This document shows positions 15,052 through 22,801 of a DNA stretch of 31,036 bases, in pieces. Every line of letters starts with the position of its first letter. Positions within the stretch are counted from its first letter, which is position 1. Source of the DNA: an uncultured Muribaculaceae bacterium. GTDB taxonomy: Bacteria; Bacteroidota; Bacteroidia; Bacteroidales; Muribaculaceae. The DNA lies in contig CAJUFH010000037.1 of assembly GCA_910585755.1 (NCBI GenBank), positions 1 to 31,036 of the forward strand, written 5' to 3'. The translations under genes were made by a program, and so were the position numbers. The notes below the pieces were generated by a model. It had not been told where the DNA came from. It did no database searches and saw only the letters and a program-made list of their open reading frames with translations.

Positions 15052-16007
15052 TCATCAGTCCTTTTGCGCCGCTGAGCCGGGACGCGCCTGCGGAGCAACA
15101 GGGTTGTTACGGCCCACAGCATTATCATCACTATCGTGGCCCCGATAATTCCGGCGAAAGTCGAGTCGTAGTCCGGCATGACAGCCGTCGGAGGAGTGAC
15201 GGACGGTAGGTCGGTCAGGCCCGATACCTTGGCGATTGACCATTCCAAGCCGTCGGGATTGGAGGAGGCGATCCAGGTAAACGCCCCGCCCAGGATGAGT
15301 GCCCCGGCGACAAAGGCCCAGATGACCTTTTTCGACGAGCGGGAGGCGCTTGGTCCGGGGGCGGAGAGGCCGCTGTACAATGTTTCCGGGCGGTATTTGG
15401 CGATGAAGCACAGGACAGCCCCGGTCGCGATTCCCTCGATAGCGCCGATGGCAAGATGGATCGGGAGCATGAAGGCGAGGAAGGTCGAGGTCGGGAGCGC
15501 CGTGATGCCCGACATTTCTGTTTCGGCCGTCACGCCGAGCGCTCCGATTTCAAGCGCCACGACGGAGGCAGTGACCGCGGCGGCGATGACGCGCCACGGC
15601 TTCGCCGAACGCCCTGCCAGCGGGCGGTAGACAAAAGGATAAGCCAGGAGGCATGACGCGGCGCCCATATTAAGGATGTTGCACCCCAGGGCGAGCAGTC
15701 CGCCGTCGGCGAAGACGAGACACTGGATAATCAGTACCGAGCAGAGTGTCAGGAATCCGGCCCAAGGCCCGAGAACCGCGGAAAGGAGTATACCTCCGAT
15801 TACGTGGCCGCTCGACCCGGTGCCGGGGATGGTGAAGTTTATCATCTGCGCGGCGAAGACAAACGCTCCCATCACGCCCATCAGGGGCACGATGTCGTCG
15901 CGCTGTATCCGTTTTACTTTCGAGGCTGCCACCGCGATCAGCGCGACGGCCGCCGCGCCGGCTCCCGCCGCTACGGCTGGGGAGACCAAGGCGTCTGCCA
16001 TATGCAT
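15048..16007 (-). CDS. nikM: ECF nickel/cobalt transporter NikM fused to a C-terminal PDGLE (NikN-like) domain
   Basis: The substrate-specific membrane subunit, 319 aa. It begins MHMADAL, the conserved N-terminus whose Met-His residues bind the metal; this also fixes the start. Core NikM motifs include QMINFTIPGTGSSGHVIGG and ILNMGAASC. From about residue 225 an extra part follows: a membrane helix (VIWAFVAGALILGGAFTWIA), the NPDGLEWSI motif, a periplasmic stretch, and a last helix (FAGIIGATIVMIM). This is the PDGLE/CbiN-like component that is a separate gene in cbi operons. Nickel is inferred from the urease context. The urea transporter gene ends 41 nt upstream. Confidence 0.94.
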   Translation of the reverse strand: MHMADALVSPAVAAGAGAAAVALIAVAASKVKRIQRDDIVPLMGVMGAFVFAAQMINFTIPGTGSSGHVIGGILLSAVLGPWAGFLTLCSVLIIQCLVFADGGLLALGCNILNMGAASCLLAYPFVYRPLAGRSAKPWRVIAAAVTASVVALEIGALGVTAETEMSGITALPTSTFLAFMLPIHLAIGAIEGIATGAVLCFIAKYRPETLYSGLSAPGPSASRSSKKVIWAFVAGALILGGAFTWIASSNPDGLEWSIAKVSGLTDLPSVTPPTAVMPDYDSTFAGIIGATIVMIMLWAVTTLLLRRRVPAQRRKRTDE

Positions 16008-16028
16008 AGTTTCGGTAGTTTTAAGAGT

Positions 16029-16043
16029 AGGGCGTCAAGCCCT
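16029..16043. other. Small hairpin between the urea transporter and nikM genes
   Basis: AGGGC (16029-16033), loop GTCAA, GCCCT (16039-16043). It could be a processing or attenuation hairpin inside the operon; there is no T tract, so it is not a strong terminator. Confidence 0.3.
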
Positions 16044-16048
16044 GCCTG

Positions 16049-17080
16049 TTATTTCTTATCTTTATCCTCGATATTCTTTTCCTCGCGGCGCAGGTCGCTG
16101 ACGAAGCCGTCCCAGCCGGATTTCCATTCATCGTGCTTCTTCTGCCCGGTGGTGAACTTATAGAGCGGGATGAGGAAGAGCCAGGTCGTTATGCAGAACG
16201 GACCGGTAAGGGTCGGAAGGCCGAAGGGTTCGAAGAACACGTCCATACCCGCCTGCATGAAGACGGTTGCCACAATCGCCGCCAACGCCCAAAGCGCGGA
16301 TTTCCAACCCGGGGAGTTGAAGGTACAGCCGATCGCGATGCCTGTCAGCACGGGGCTGAAGCCGAACAGTCCGGCGGTGATGTCAGACGCGTCAGCCTTG
16401 AACAGGAGCGCGACAGCGAGCGCCAGGGCCGAACCGACGGCGCCCCAGAGGGCTGCCCAGCGGCTGCATACGGCGAGCGCCACGAGGAAGAAGATGCCGG
16501 TAACCCAGGAATCGACGAGAAACACCTGGGCGATTCCCTTCAGCCAGTAGACGACCAGGGCGCCGAAAGAGGTGTCGAGGGCGAACTGGTAATGTCCGGC
16601 GAGTTCAGGCTCGGAGAGTGTCGTCGGCGCGATTCCGTCCATTATGCGCGACGCGAGGAGGAACACCCAGGTCATCAGCACGAAGGGGAATGTCAGCGAG
16701 TTGATTTTCCAGGGAGCCATAACCTTGTTCATCCCCGTGCGTACCCAGGTGGTCAGCATCGAGCAGAAAATGAGCGCCAGCCACATCAGCCAGGTGTTAT
16801 CCAGGAATGTCGGGAAGGCGCAGCCGACCAGTATGCCGTTGAAGCCCCAAAGCCCCTGCGCGCCATCCTTGCTTCCCCGCTCGGTTATGTATCCGGCGAG
16901 GGTGGAGGCAATCAGGCCGACTACCGCGCCCCAGGCTACCTGGGGGGTGTGACATTCATATGAACCCCAGAAAATACCTGCCAGGAACAGAAGCCCGGTC
17001 CAGGCGCTTTGCTGGAACATCACCTGCCCCGAACCGTCAAGCGTGGCGGTTACCGCTGTCTTGATATTCTTTAAATCCAT
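16049..17080 (-). CDS. Urea transporter, UT family
   Basis: A 343-aa inner-membrane channel-type urea transporter (UT-A/UT-B/dvUT family). The internal duplication is visible: the first half carries LWGFNGILVGCAFPTF (about 80-95) and the second LFGFSPVLTGIAIGCTF (about 240-256), the pair that lines the urea slot. About ten hydrophobic segments are present. A charged C-terminal tail (KKHDEWKSGWDGFVSDLRREEKN) is cytosolic. The start MDLKNIKTAVTATLDG at 17080 is preferred; the earlier ATG at 17134 would overlap ureD. It lies 44 nt after ureD in the accessory operon, supplying substrate to the urease. Confidence 0.95.
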   Translation of the reverse strand: MDLKNIKTAVTATLDGSGQVMFQQSAWTGLLFLAGIFWGSYECHTPQVAWGAVVGLIASTLAGYITERGSKDGAQGLWGFNGILVGCAFPTFLDNTWLMWLALIFCSMLTTWVRTGMNKVMAPWKINSLTFPFVLMTWVFLLASRIMDGIAPTTLSEPELAGHYQFALDTSFGALVVYWLKGIAQVFLVDSWVTGIFFLVALAVCSRWAALWGAVGSALALAVALLFKADASDITAGLFGFSPVLTGIAIGCTFNSPGWKSALWALAAIVATVFMQAGMDVFFEPFGLPTLTGPFCITTWLFLIPLYKFTTGQKKHDEWKSGWDGFVSDLRREEKNIEDKDKK

Positions 17081-17124
17081 TTTGAAACGTTTTTTATTAT
17101 AACGTCTTATACGGGCGGTTTCAT

Positions 17125-18081
17125 TCAGCGCCACGGAAATTCCTGCGGCAGTGGACGGCCCTTGACCTGCGTCCTGACTTTCGAGCAGAACTCGCGCACG
17201 ACGCGCTTGACCGGTCCGGTCTCCATCCCCAGCACCTTGAACAGCAGCCCGGCATCGTTGGGCAGATGGGTTATTCCCGCCGCGAGGCGGTTGTCCGCGT
17301 CATAGAACGGCTCGGTAGCGTCGTAAATCGGGCCGATATTCTCTTTGGGGGTCATGACCAGCACGTTGGCGAAAATGTCGAATCCGTGCATCACGCCGAT
17401 GTCGCGTATGGGGAAGGTCTTGGGGCTGATTATGAACTTCTCGCGGAAAAGCCGCTCGCCGCCGGGGCGCTCCCCCTGGGTGCACACCGAGAGGATGTCG
17501 TAGTCAAACAGTTCGCCGTCGCCGTAATACTTGCGGCCCCCCATGAATATCTCGGAGTAAAAAACCGTCGCTGAGGGGTGGACTCTCATGTCGGTCTCGC
17601 TGATGAAGCGGGTGTTGGCGCAGGGGATAATAGGCTCGGGAAGGTATTCGAGATAGGCGCCCTCGTCAAGCTCGATTGTCTGGCGCAGGCCGGAATAATT
17701 GTCCTGCATGCGGGCGAGCTTCGTTGCCGCGCCGGTCGAGACGAAGGCCATGGAATCCTTTTTCAACGTTATAATCTGGCGGTAGCGGTCGCCGTCGACG
17801 TTCGGCCCCCCGGAGGAAAGAATATAGACGCACGGCATCCCGGGGAGTTCCTCGTCGAAGTACAGCTCCTGCTGCACGATCAGCGGCGCGCGGCGGTCGA
17901 GGTCGCGGAGTATCGACTTGCCGTCGCCGTCAAGCTCGAAACCGAGACGGAGATAGCCGTGTTTGCCCGGCGCTCCGACATACATCGCTCTCGGAGTACG
18001 GGTGTAGCCGCGCATTTCGCGCGCGTTGTCGAAGGAAACAATCTCGACGTCGGTATATTCGTATTTCCTGGGGGAAACCAT
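17125..18081 (-). CDS. ureD: Urease accessory protein UreD (UreH)
   Basis: A 318-aa urease maturation protein that binds apo-urease and, with UreF and UreG, carries nickel to the active site. Family features seen are the central block KKDSMAFVSTGAATKLARMQ, GAYLEYLPEPIIPCANTRF (typical of the LPDPVIPF region), and ATVFYSEIFMGGRKYYGDGELFDYD. The C-terminal end GRPLPQEFPWR matches the family habit of ending in xPWR. Length is slightly above the usual 270-300. It lies 25 nt after ureG. In the enterobacterial order ureD is first, whereas here it is last, as ureH is in Helicobacter. Confidence 0.95.
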   Translation of the reverse strand: MVSPRKYEYTDVEIVSFDNAREMRGYTRTPRAMYVGAPGKHGYLRLGFELDGDGKSILRDLDRRAPLIVQQELYFDEELPGMPCVYILSSGGPNVDGDRYRQIITLKKDSMAFVSTGAATKLARMQDNYSGLRQTIELDEGAYLEYLPEPIIPCANTRFISETDMRVHPSATVFYSEIFMGGRKYYGDGELFDYDILSVCTQGERPGGERLFREKFIISPKTFPIRDIGVMHGFDIFANVLVMTPKENIGPIYDATEPFYDADNRLAAGITHLPNDAGLLFKVLGMETGPVKRVVREFCSKVRTQVKGRPLPQEFPWR

Positions 18082-18106
18082 AGGGATGCCGTGGGTTAGA
18101 AGGTTG

Positions 18107-18724
18107 TTATTTCTTATCGAAGAGCGCCATTTTGAAGATGAGGTCGACGAGCTCGTCGATGCCTTCGCCGGTCATGGCGTTGGTGAAGACGAACGGCTTG
18201 CCGGGGCGCATAAGGCGGCTGTCGTGGTCCATAACCTCCAGCGAGGCGTGGACGTAGGGGGCGAGGTCGGTCTTGTTGATTACGAGGATGTCGCTCTGCG
18301 AGATGCCGGGGCCGTCCTTGCGGGGAATCTTGTCACCAGCCGCGACGTCGATAACGTAGATGAAGAAATCGACAAGCGCCGGGGAGAAGGTCAGCGTCAG
18401 GTTGTCGCCTCCCGACTCGATCAGAACGATGTCGGCGTCGGGGAACTTGGCCTCCATCTCCTCCACGGCGGCGATGTTCATCGAGGGGTCCTCGCGCACG
18501 GCGGTGTGGGGGCACGCGCCTGTTTCCACGCCGATAATCATATCCTCGAGGAGAATCCCCTTAAGGGTCTTGCGGACGTGCTTCGCGTCCTCGGTCGTGA
18601 CGATGTCGTTGGTTATGATGAGCACCTTCATCCCGCGGTCCAGGAGGCGGGGAGTGATTGCTTCGATGATGGCGGTTTTGCCCGAACCGACGGGGCCGCC
18701 TATGCCTATTCTGCAAGTTGACAT
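18107..18724 (-). CDS. ureG: Urease accessory GTPase UreG
   Basis: A 205-aa SIMIBI GTPase that dimerises on nickel and GTP to drive metal insertion into urease. Motifs are P-loop GGPVGSGKTA (about 9-18), TNDIVTTEDAKHV, the nickel-binding GVETGACPHTAVREDPSMN with its Cys-Pro-His, IESGGDNLTLTFSP (G3 region), and NKTDLAP (guanine recognition). No N-terminal His-rich tail is present, consistent with nickel storage being left to the UreE tail. It follows ureF by 16 nt. Confidence 0.98.
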   Translation of the reverse strand: MSTCRIGIGGPVGSGKTAIIEAITPRLLDRGMKVLIITNDIVTTEDAKHVRKTLKGILLEDMIIGVETGACPHTAVREDPSMNIAAVEEMEAKFPDADIVLIESGGDNLTLTFSPALVDFFIYVIDVAAGDKIPRKDGPGISQSDILVINKTDLAPYVHASLEVMDHDSRLMRPGKPFVFTNAMTGEGIDELVDLIFKMALFDKK

Positions 18725-18740
18725 ATCGTGATAGTTTTAT

Positions 18741-19421
18741 TTAGTTCATAAACATTCGCATGTTGCCCTTCTCGTGGAGCGACGCGAAAATATCCATTTC
18801 GGGGACGAACGAGTTCATGTCCTCGAAGGTCATCTGCCGGGCCTCCTCGTAAAGGGCGCCAGACTCGGCGCAGAGGCGCTGGAGTATGAGCTGGGTGTCG
18901 TAATGGGAAACGCGCACGCAGCGCAGGGCGGCGCTCAGCACCATGTTGATTACCCCGTACTGGTGGGAGGCGAACAGCTCCTCTTCCCCCAGCCCGCTGG
19001 CGGCGAAGGAGAGCCCTTGCGCGACGGGATAGGAGCCGGGAGTCGATTCCCCCTGGATTTCCTCGAGCCATTCGGCGATCGGGCTGTAGTCGGGAAAGAG
19101 CTTGACTGCCAGTTCGGCCAGTTTCTTGCCCATGCGCTGGAGCATCATGCGCGCCTCGTCATTCATCTTGAAGAGCATCAGCCCCCGGTCGATTTCTGTG
19201 ATTGCCGCGAGATTCTCCTCCTTCGCGGCGCGGTAGGCGAGCAGCGCCGCGACCCCGTCGGAGAAAGCCCCCTGGCGCGCGACCGAGCGTGTGTATTGCT
19301 CGAGAGTCGCGGCGTCGCGGACCACGCCGAGGTGGGCGGCCGTTTCCAGGCCGTTGGAAAAGGAGAAGGTGCCGACGGGAAAAGTGGAGTCGGTCATCTG
19401 GAGCAGATGCATGATCTTCAT
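18741..19421 (-). CDS. ureF: Urease accessory protein UreF
   Basis: A 226-aa all-helical maturation factor that bridges UreD and UreG and controls GTP use. The family start MTDSTFPVGTFSFSNGLETA is clear near the N-terminus, with VARQGAFSDGVAALLAYRAA and LFASHQYGVINMVLSAALRCVRVSHYDTQ later, cited as motifs HQYG and RCVRVSHYDTQ. The ATG at 19421 is chosen; the open frame continues upstream only as an out-of-frame copy of the ureE His-rich tail. The gene begins 13 nt after the ureE stop. Confidence 0.95.
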   Translation of the reverse strand: MKIMHLLQMTDSTFPVGTFSFSNGLETAAHLGVVRDAATLEQYTRSVARQGAFSDGVAALLAYRAAKEENLAAITEIDRGLMLFKMNDEARMMLQRMGKKLAELAVKLFPDYSPIAEWLEEIQGESTPGSYPVAQGLSFAASGLGEEELFASHQYGVINMVLSAALRCVRVSHYDTQLILQRLCAESGALYEEARQMTFEDMNSFVPEMDIFASLHEKGNMRMFMN

Positions 19422-19434
19422 GGCGGCGGGGTGT

Positions 19435-20049
19435 TTAGTGTGCGTGATGATGCCCTTCGTGGCAGTTTCCTTCGTGGCAGTGTCCCTCGTGGTGGTGTTC
19501 CTCGTGGGCGTGGCTTTCGTGTGAGGCCCCACCGAAGAGGCGGCGCACCTCGTGGGGCGCGAGATAGGGTATTATGTCGGTTCCGGGCTGGAACTCATAG
19601 GTTATCCCCTCGATGTTGTGGGTCTCCATGACGCTGAGCATCACCTTCTTGTCGACGGTCAGGGGGACGTACACCTTCGTGCCCTTTACGACCGCCGGCC
19701 AGTGCTGGTTGCCCAGGGCGTGCCCCAGCTCCACGGATATGCGGATAATCTCCTCGGGCACACGCCCTATCAGGCCGCCCATGTCGATTACCAGCACGTT
19801 GCTGAGGTCGAGGCGGAGCACGGCGGCGTTACCCTTCTCCGGGTCGAAGGCTACGATGTCGCCGTCGGCCACGCGGGCGCCCCTTTTGAGCGCGATCGGA
19901 TATTCGTTGCCGTGGTCGCTCGTCACCAGGAAACGGCTTTTCTGGGCCGTCCACTGGTCGAGGAACAGATTTTCAACGTGAGCGTCTTTGAGCTTTTCCG
20001 CCCATTCCGGCTGGTGGATATTGCCGATGATTTCAGTGATTACATCCAT
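19435..20049 (-). CDS. ureE: Urease accessory nickel metallochaperone UreE with His/Cys-rich tail
   Basis: A 204-aa nickel chaperone. The N-terminal peptide-binding domain (about 1-80) and the metal-binding domain (about 85-165) are present; the latter carries LGNQHWP with the conserved dimer-interface His. The last ~28 residues are a metal-binding tail in which His and Glu alternate and two cysteines occur (HEGHCHEGNCHEGHHH). This tail should store nickel, as in Klebsiella UreE, though cysteines in it are less usual. It is the first gene of the accessory/uptake operon; the 239 bp to the divergent DUF1848 gene must hold its promoter, which I could not place. Confidence 0.96.
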   Translation of the reverse strand: MDVITEIIGNIHQPEWAEKLKDAHVENLFLDQWTAQKSRFLVTSDHGNEYPIALKRGARVADGDIVAFDPEKGNAAVLRLDLSNVLVIDMGGLIGRVPEEIIRISVELGHALGNQHWPAVVKGTKVYVPLTVDKKVMLSVMETHNIEGITYEFQPGTDIIPYLAPHEVRRLFGGASHESHAHEEHHHEGHCHEGNCHEGHHHAH

Positions 20050-20165
20050 AATTGTTTCGCGGTTATCTCCATCAGCGGCCCCGGGAACACACGGGTCGCC
20101 TCCGTGGAGCGTGATGAATACGGTAGTTACTGAAATCTAAACAACCCTCCCCCCGATAAGGTTTG

Positions 20166-20188
20166 CCAATGTTAACGCCAAATGTTAA
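20166..20188. promoter_or_regulatory. Direct repeat CCAATGTTAA / CCAAATGTTAA upstream of ureE
   Basis: Two near-identical 10-11-bp direct repeats (20166-20175 and 20178-20188) lie 117-139 nt upstream of the ureE ATG in a 239-bp divergent intergenic region. Each contains GTTAA, the half-site also seen upstream of the channel-ureABC operon. The AT-rich context makes chance possible. Confidence 0.3.
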
Positions 20189-20259
20189 AACCGCCACCCC
20201 TATACCAAGCTTAATATCTTTTAACTTTAATGAGCTGTATTATTGCACATGTTGAATCG

Positions 20260-20267
20260 TATATTTG
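20260..20267 (+). promoter_or_regulatory. Probable -7 box of the DUF1848 gene
   Basis: TATATTTG, a full match to TAnnTTTG, lies 22 nt before the ATG at 20289. It overlaps the earlier in-frame non-ATG start at 20265 and so excludes that start. Confidence 0.55.
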
Positions 20268-20288
20268 TGCCGTAATAATTATAATGAG

Positions 20289-21251
20289 ATGAGACATAAG
20301 ACAATATCCATATGTAACGATAACGGGACGGAAGTTATGGCGCAGGCCCCTGTGATTATTTCGGCAAGCCGTGCGACTGACATTCCGGCGTTTTATGCTG
20401 ACTGGTTTTTCCGACGGCTCGAAAAAGGATATATCAGATGGCGGAATCCTTTCTCGGGGCAAGATAGCTATGTTTCATTTGCGTATACGCGATTCATTGT
20501 CTTCTGGTCGAAGAATCCCGAACCGCTGTTGCCGTACCTGCGGACTCTTGAAGAGCAAGGAATCGGGTGCTATATCCAGTATACGCTTAACGATTACGAG
20601 GCCGAAAGGCTGGAGCCAAACGTTCCGCCATTGCAAGAAAGAATAGACACCTTCCGCCGACTCGTCGATGTTCTCGGCATTGGTGGGGTGGTATGGCGTT
20701 TTGACCCGCTAATTCTTACAGACAACATAAACATAGATTTCTTACTTGGAAAAATCGCATACATAGCTGATGCCCTGGCCGGCTATACAGCAAAACTCAT
20801 TTTCAGTTTCGCAGATATTGAGCCGTATAAAAAAGTATCGCGCAATCTGCGGCTAAGCGGCATCAATTATCGTGAATGGGACGAAGAGTCCATGCGCGGA
20901 TTTGCCTCGCGGCTTTCTACGATGAACCGTGATAATTGGAATTTCCGAATCGCGACGTGTGCCGAACGCATTGACCTTTCTGAATACAGCATCGAACATA
21001 ATCGCTGTATCGACCCCGAACTGATAGGCCGTCTTGCTCCCAATGATGCCGTTCTGCGAAATTTCCTTTATAATGTCAAAACCGACTGCGGCCAACGGAA
21101 GGCTTGCGGATGCGTTCTCTCAAAGGACATCGGCGCATATAACACCTGCCCGCACGGCTGCCTCTACTGCTATGCCAATACATCTTCCGCATCGGCATTC
21201 GCGAATTATAAGAAATCTATCGCCAATCCACTCACAGACTCAATCCTTTAA
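20289..21251 (+). CDS. DUF1848 family protein with CxxxCxxC cluster motif
   Basis: A 320-aa protein of the DUF1848 family, of unknown function. The family block APVIISASRATDIPAFYADWFFRRL is near the N-terminus. The C-terminus carries CGCVLSKDIGAY followed by NTCPHGCLYCYAN, a CxxxCxxC cluster like that of radical-SAM enzymes, so an iron-sulfur role is plausible. The middle (YIQYTLNDYE, VVWRFDPLIL, LIFSFADIEPY) looks like a TIM-barrel. The start MRHKTISICNDNGTE fits the family's short lead-in before the ISASR block. The gene is more AT-rich than the urease genes and stands alone, divergent from ureE. Confidence 0.88.
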   Translation: MRHKTISICNDNGTEVMAQAPVIISASRATDIPAFYADWFFRRLEKGYIRWRNPFSGQDSYVSFAYTRFIVFWSKNPEPLLPYLRTLEEQGIGCYIQYTLNDYEAERLEPNVPPLQERIDTFRRLVDVLGIGGVVWRFDPLILTDNINIDFLLGKIAYIADALAGYTAKLIFSFADIEPYKKVSRNLRLSGINYREWDEESMRGFASRLSTMNRDNWNFRIATCAERIDLSEYSIEHNRCIDPELIGRLAPNDAVLRNFLYNVKTDCGQRKACGCVLSKDIGAYNTCPHGCLYCYANTSSASAFANYKKSIANPLTDSIL

Positions 21252-21254
21252 CAT

Positions 21255-21383
21255 ATGAACTACATACCCAGAGGACGAAAATCATCACAGTCATTTGCCA
21301 CTGTTCTACATAAGGCAAAGGAATGGTTTGCGTTGCTTCCGCCACCCCTATGCCCTCCGTTGGAAACGGTTTTGCTTTTTTAG
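21255..21383 (+). CDS. Possible 42-aa small protein after the DUF1848 gene
   Basis: An ATG 4 nt after the DUF1848 stop opens a 42-codon frame beginning MNYIPRGRKSSQSF and ending in PPLCPPLETVLLF. The basic start and the coupling distance are suggestive, but the composition is not distinctive and its end overlaps the -33 box of the next gene. It may be a remnant or chance frame. Confidence 0.25.
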   Translation: MNYIPRGRKSSQSFATVLHKAKEWFALLPPPLCPPLETVLLF

Positions 21384-21401
21384 GAAAAATCACTAACTTT
21401 G
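21371..21401 (+). promoter_or_regulatory. Consensus Bacteroidetes promoter of the GIY-YIG gene
   Basis: TTTG (21371-21374), exactly 19 bases, then TAACTTTG (21394-21401). This is the best promoter match in the window. The ATG at 21474 leaves a leader of about 65 nt. Confidence 0.75.
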
Positions 21402-21473
21402 CCGCATAAGCTTATATGCCTGTTGCTAAATCGCTTATTCTCTTATACAACCACATGGATACCATAAATAACC

Positions 21474-22286
21474 ATGAAAAAATTCAGCAATAAGTCAATA
21501 GAGGAACTGGGATATTATGTCTATGCATTGATAGACCCACGCGACGGGCGGATTTTCTATATAGGCAAAGGCTGTGGCAACCGGGTGTTCCAGCATTGTA
21601 TGGCTGCGATTCAAGAAGAGGAAGACTCTTTGAAACTTAATCTAATCAGGGAGATTATTGCCTCGGGCGAGGAAGTCGGACATTACATACTTCGCCATAA
21701 ATTATCAGAACATGAGGCATTCCAAATAGAGTCCGTGCTGATAGACTTCCTGACATACGATCGTTTCAATACCTCGCGGGTGCTTACAAACATTGTATGC
21801 GGACATCATCAATGGGACGAAGGCATTAAAACCGTCAATGAGATTGAAGCGCTGTATAACTGTGAGAAGATTAAGATTAATGCAAGACAACCGATGAAAA
21901 GCAATGACAGCTCAAGTTCCCAACAGAGATTTATATTGTTGGTAAGTTTGAACAGGAGCTTTGATGACGCAAAGGCCCATGGAGTCTATCACCGAATAGA
22001 CATCTACGATAAAACCAGGCGATACTGGGCTATCTCGAAACAACAAGCTCCTAAAATCGACTATGTGTTAGGAGTATATCGCGGCATCGTGCGAGCCGTG
22101 TTAAAAGTGGAAGGGTGTGAGTGGGTCACTTGTGACGAAAGCCAGACGACCAAATTCAATAAGGAACGGTGCTGCTTTCATGGCAGATTGGAAAATGATT
22201 CGCCTTATCTCAATAAGGATGTGAGCGACTACCCGTTTGGCAGTGGAGGTGCGGTACGTTATATTCCTATCGATACGGGACTGTAA
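21474..22286 (+). CDS. GIY-YIG (LEM-3-like) nuclease-domain protein with C-terminal PUA/EVE-like region
   Basis: A 270-aa protein. The N-terminal ~115 residues form a GIY-YIG domain of the LEM-3-like type, with GYYVYALIDPRDGRIFYIGKGCGNRVFQH and a later Glu-containing helix (HEAFQIESVLIDFL). After a polar linker (SNDSSSSQQ) a second region (about 148-268) shows YDKTRRYWAISKQQAPKIDYVLGVYRGIVRAVLKV, then CFHGRL and YLNKDVSDYPFGSGGAVRYI, resembling PUA/EVE-like wings found in such proteins. The role is unknown; DNA or RNA cleavage is likely from domain 1. It has its own strong promoter and AT-rich composition, suggesting acquisition. Confidence 0.82.
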   Translation: MKKFSNKSIEELGYYVYALIDPRDGRIFYIGKGCGNRVFQHCMAAIQEEEDSLKLNLIREIIASGEEVGHYILRHKLSEHEAFQIESVLIDFLTYDRFNTSRVLTNIVCGHHQWDEGIKTVNEIEALYNCEKIKINARQPMKSNDSSSSQQRFILLVSLNRSFDDAKAHGVYHRIDIYDKTRRYWAISKQQAPKIDYVLGVYRGIVRAVLKVEGCEWVTCDESQTTKFNKERCCFHGRLENDSPYLNKDVSDYPFGSGGAVRYIPIDTGL

Positions 22287-22289
22287 CAA

Positions 22290-22307
22290 GCACGGCTATC
22301 CCCGTGC
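22290..22307. terminator. Hairpin between convergent genes, possible bidirectional terminator
   Basis: GCACGG (22290-22295), loop CTATCC, CCGTGC (22302-22307). It lies 3 nt after the GIY-YIG stop and 11 nt beyond the stop of the convergent 159-aa gene. T-rich sequence is weak on both sides, so termination is tentative. Confidence 0.35.
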
Positions 22308-22318
22308 CATACAGATTG

Positions 22319-22798
22319 TTATGGGCGGTCGGGAAGAGAGGGGGAGGGAAAGCGTACAAGGCTTGATTGCCGGGCGAGATGGGCGGTCAGGAGGATGTAG
22401 CCTGGGGTGTGGCACCCTCCGATGGCGAAATCGGAGTCGGTAAGAATCGCGATTCCCGCATGGGCAGGATTGTCTTTCGTGGGCCATTCGAGAACGAAAG
22501 CCCGTGTGTCGTATTGTATGAACGAGTGAACTGTTCCGGTCGCTATATGCGCATAGCCGCAGAACCTGTCACCTTCGACTCTCGGCTTATATCTGTAACT
22601 CTCCGGGGTGATTTCCCCGAACAGGTTCATCCGTGAAACCGACAGATAGGTCTCGGGCTTGCCGCTCGACAGCTTAGGCGCCAGTTCGAAGGCTGACGGC
22701 GCGAGGATATCGTCGTCGAACATGGATGGCTCGAAAACGAAGCGCGCCACGCGTTCTTCGTTGTTGACAAGCGGTCTGTCCTTCCCTCTGAAATCCAT
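22319..22798 (-). CDS. Unknown 159-aa protein, third gene of a three-gene cassette
   Basis: I do not assign a function. The protein is soluble, without signal peptide or membrane segment. An N-terminal block NNEERVARFVFEPSMFDDD, then LAPSAFELAP and LSVSRMNLFGE, follows the outline of a family of small unknown proteins with an ARFIF...F...L.P.AF...SVxR pattern. The middle has GYAHIATGTVHSF and ILTDSDFAIGGCHTPGY, with several His. It starts 3 nt after the preceding stop, so it is probably translationally coupled to the 191-aa gene. It is convergent with the GIY-YIG gene. Confidence 0.75.
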   Translation of the reverse strand: MDFRGKDRPLVNNEERVARFVFEPSMFDDDILAPSAFELAPKLSSGKPETYLSVSRMNLFGEITPESYRYKPRVEGDRFCGYAHIATGTVHSFIQYDTRAFVLEWPTKDNPAHAGIAILTDSDFAIGGCHTPGYILLTAHLARQSSLVRFPSPSLPDRP

Positions 22799-22801
22799 TG
22801 T

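Noticed and set aside
19435..19520. Short tandem repeats in the ureE 3' end as a CRISPR or DNA repeat
   Set aside because: The repetition follows the His/Glu/Gly codons of the metal-binding tail and has no spacers.
19422..19532. N-terminal extension of UreF rich in Thr/Lys/Ala
   Set aside because: It is the out-of-frame reading of the repeated His-tail codons of ureE; UreF family similarity begins at 19421.
20050..20288. Clear promoter for ureE
   Set aside because: A TAGATTTC near-match (20132-20139, minus strand) has a wrong last base and no -33 partner, so it was not listed.
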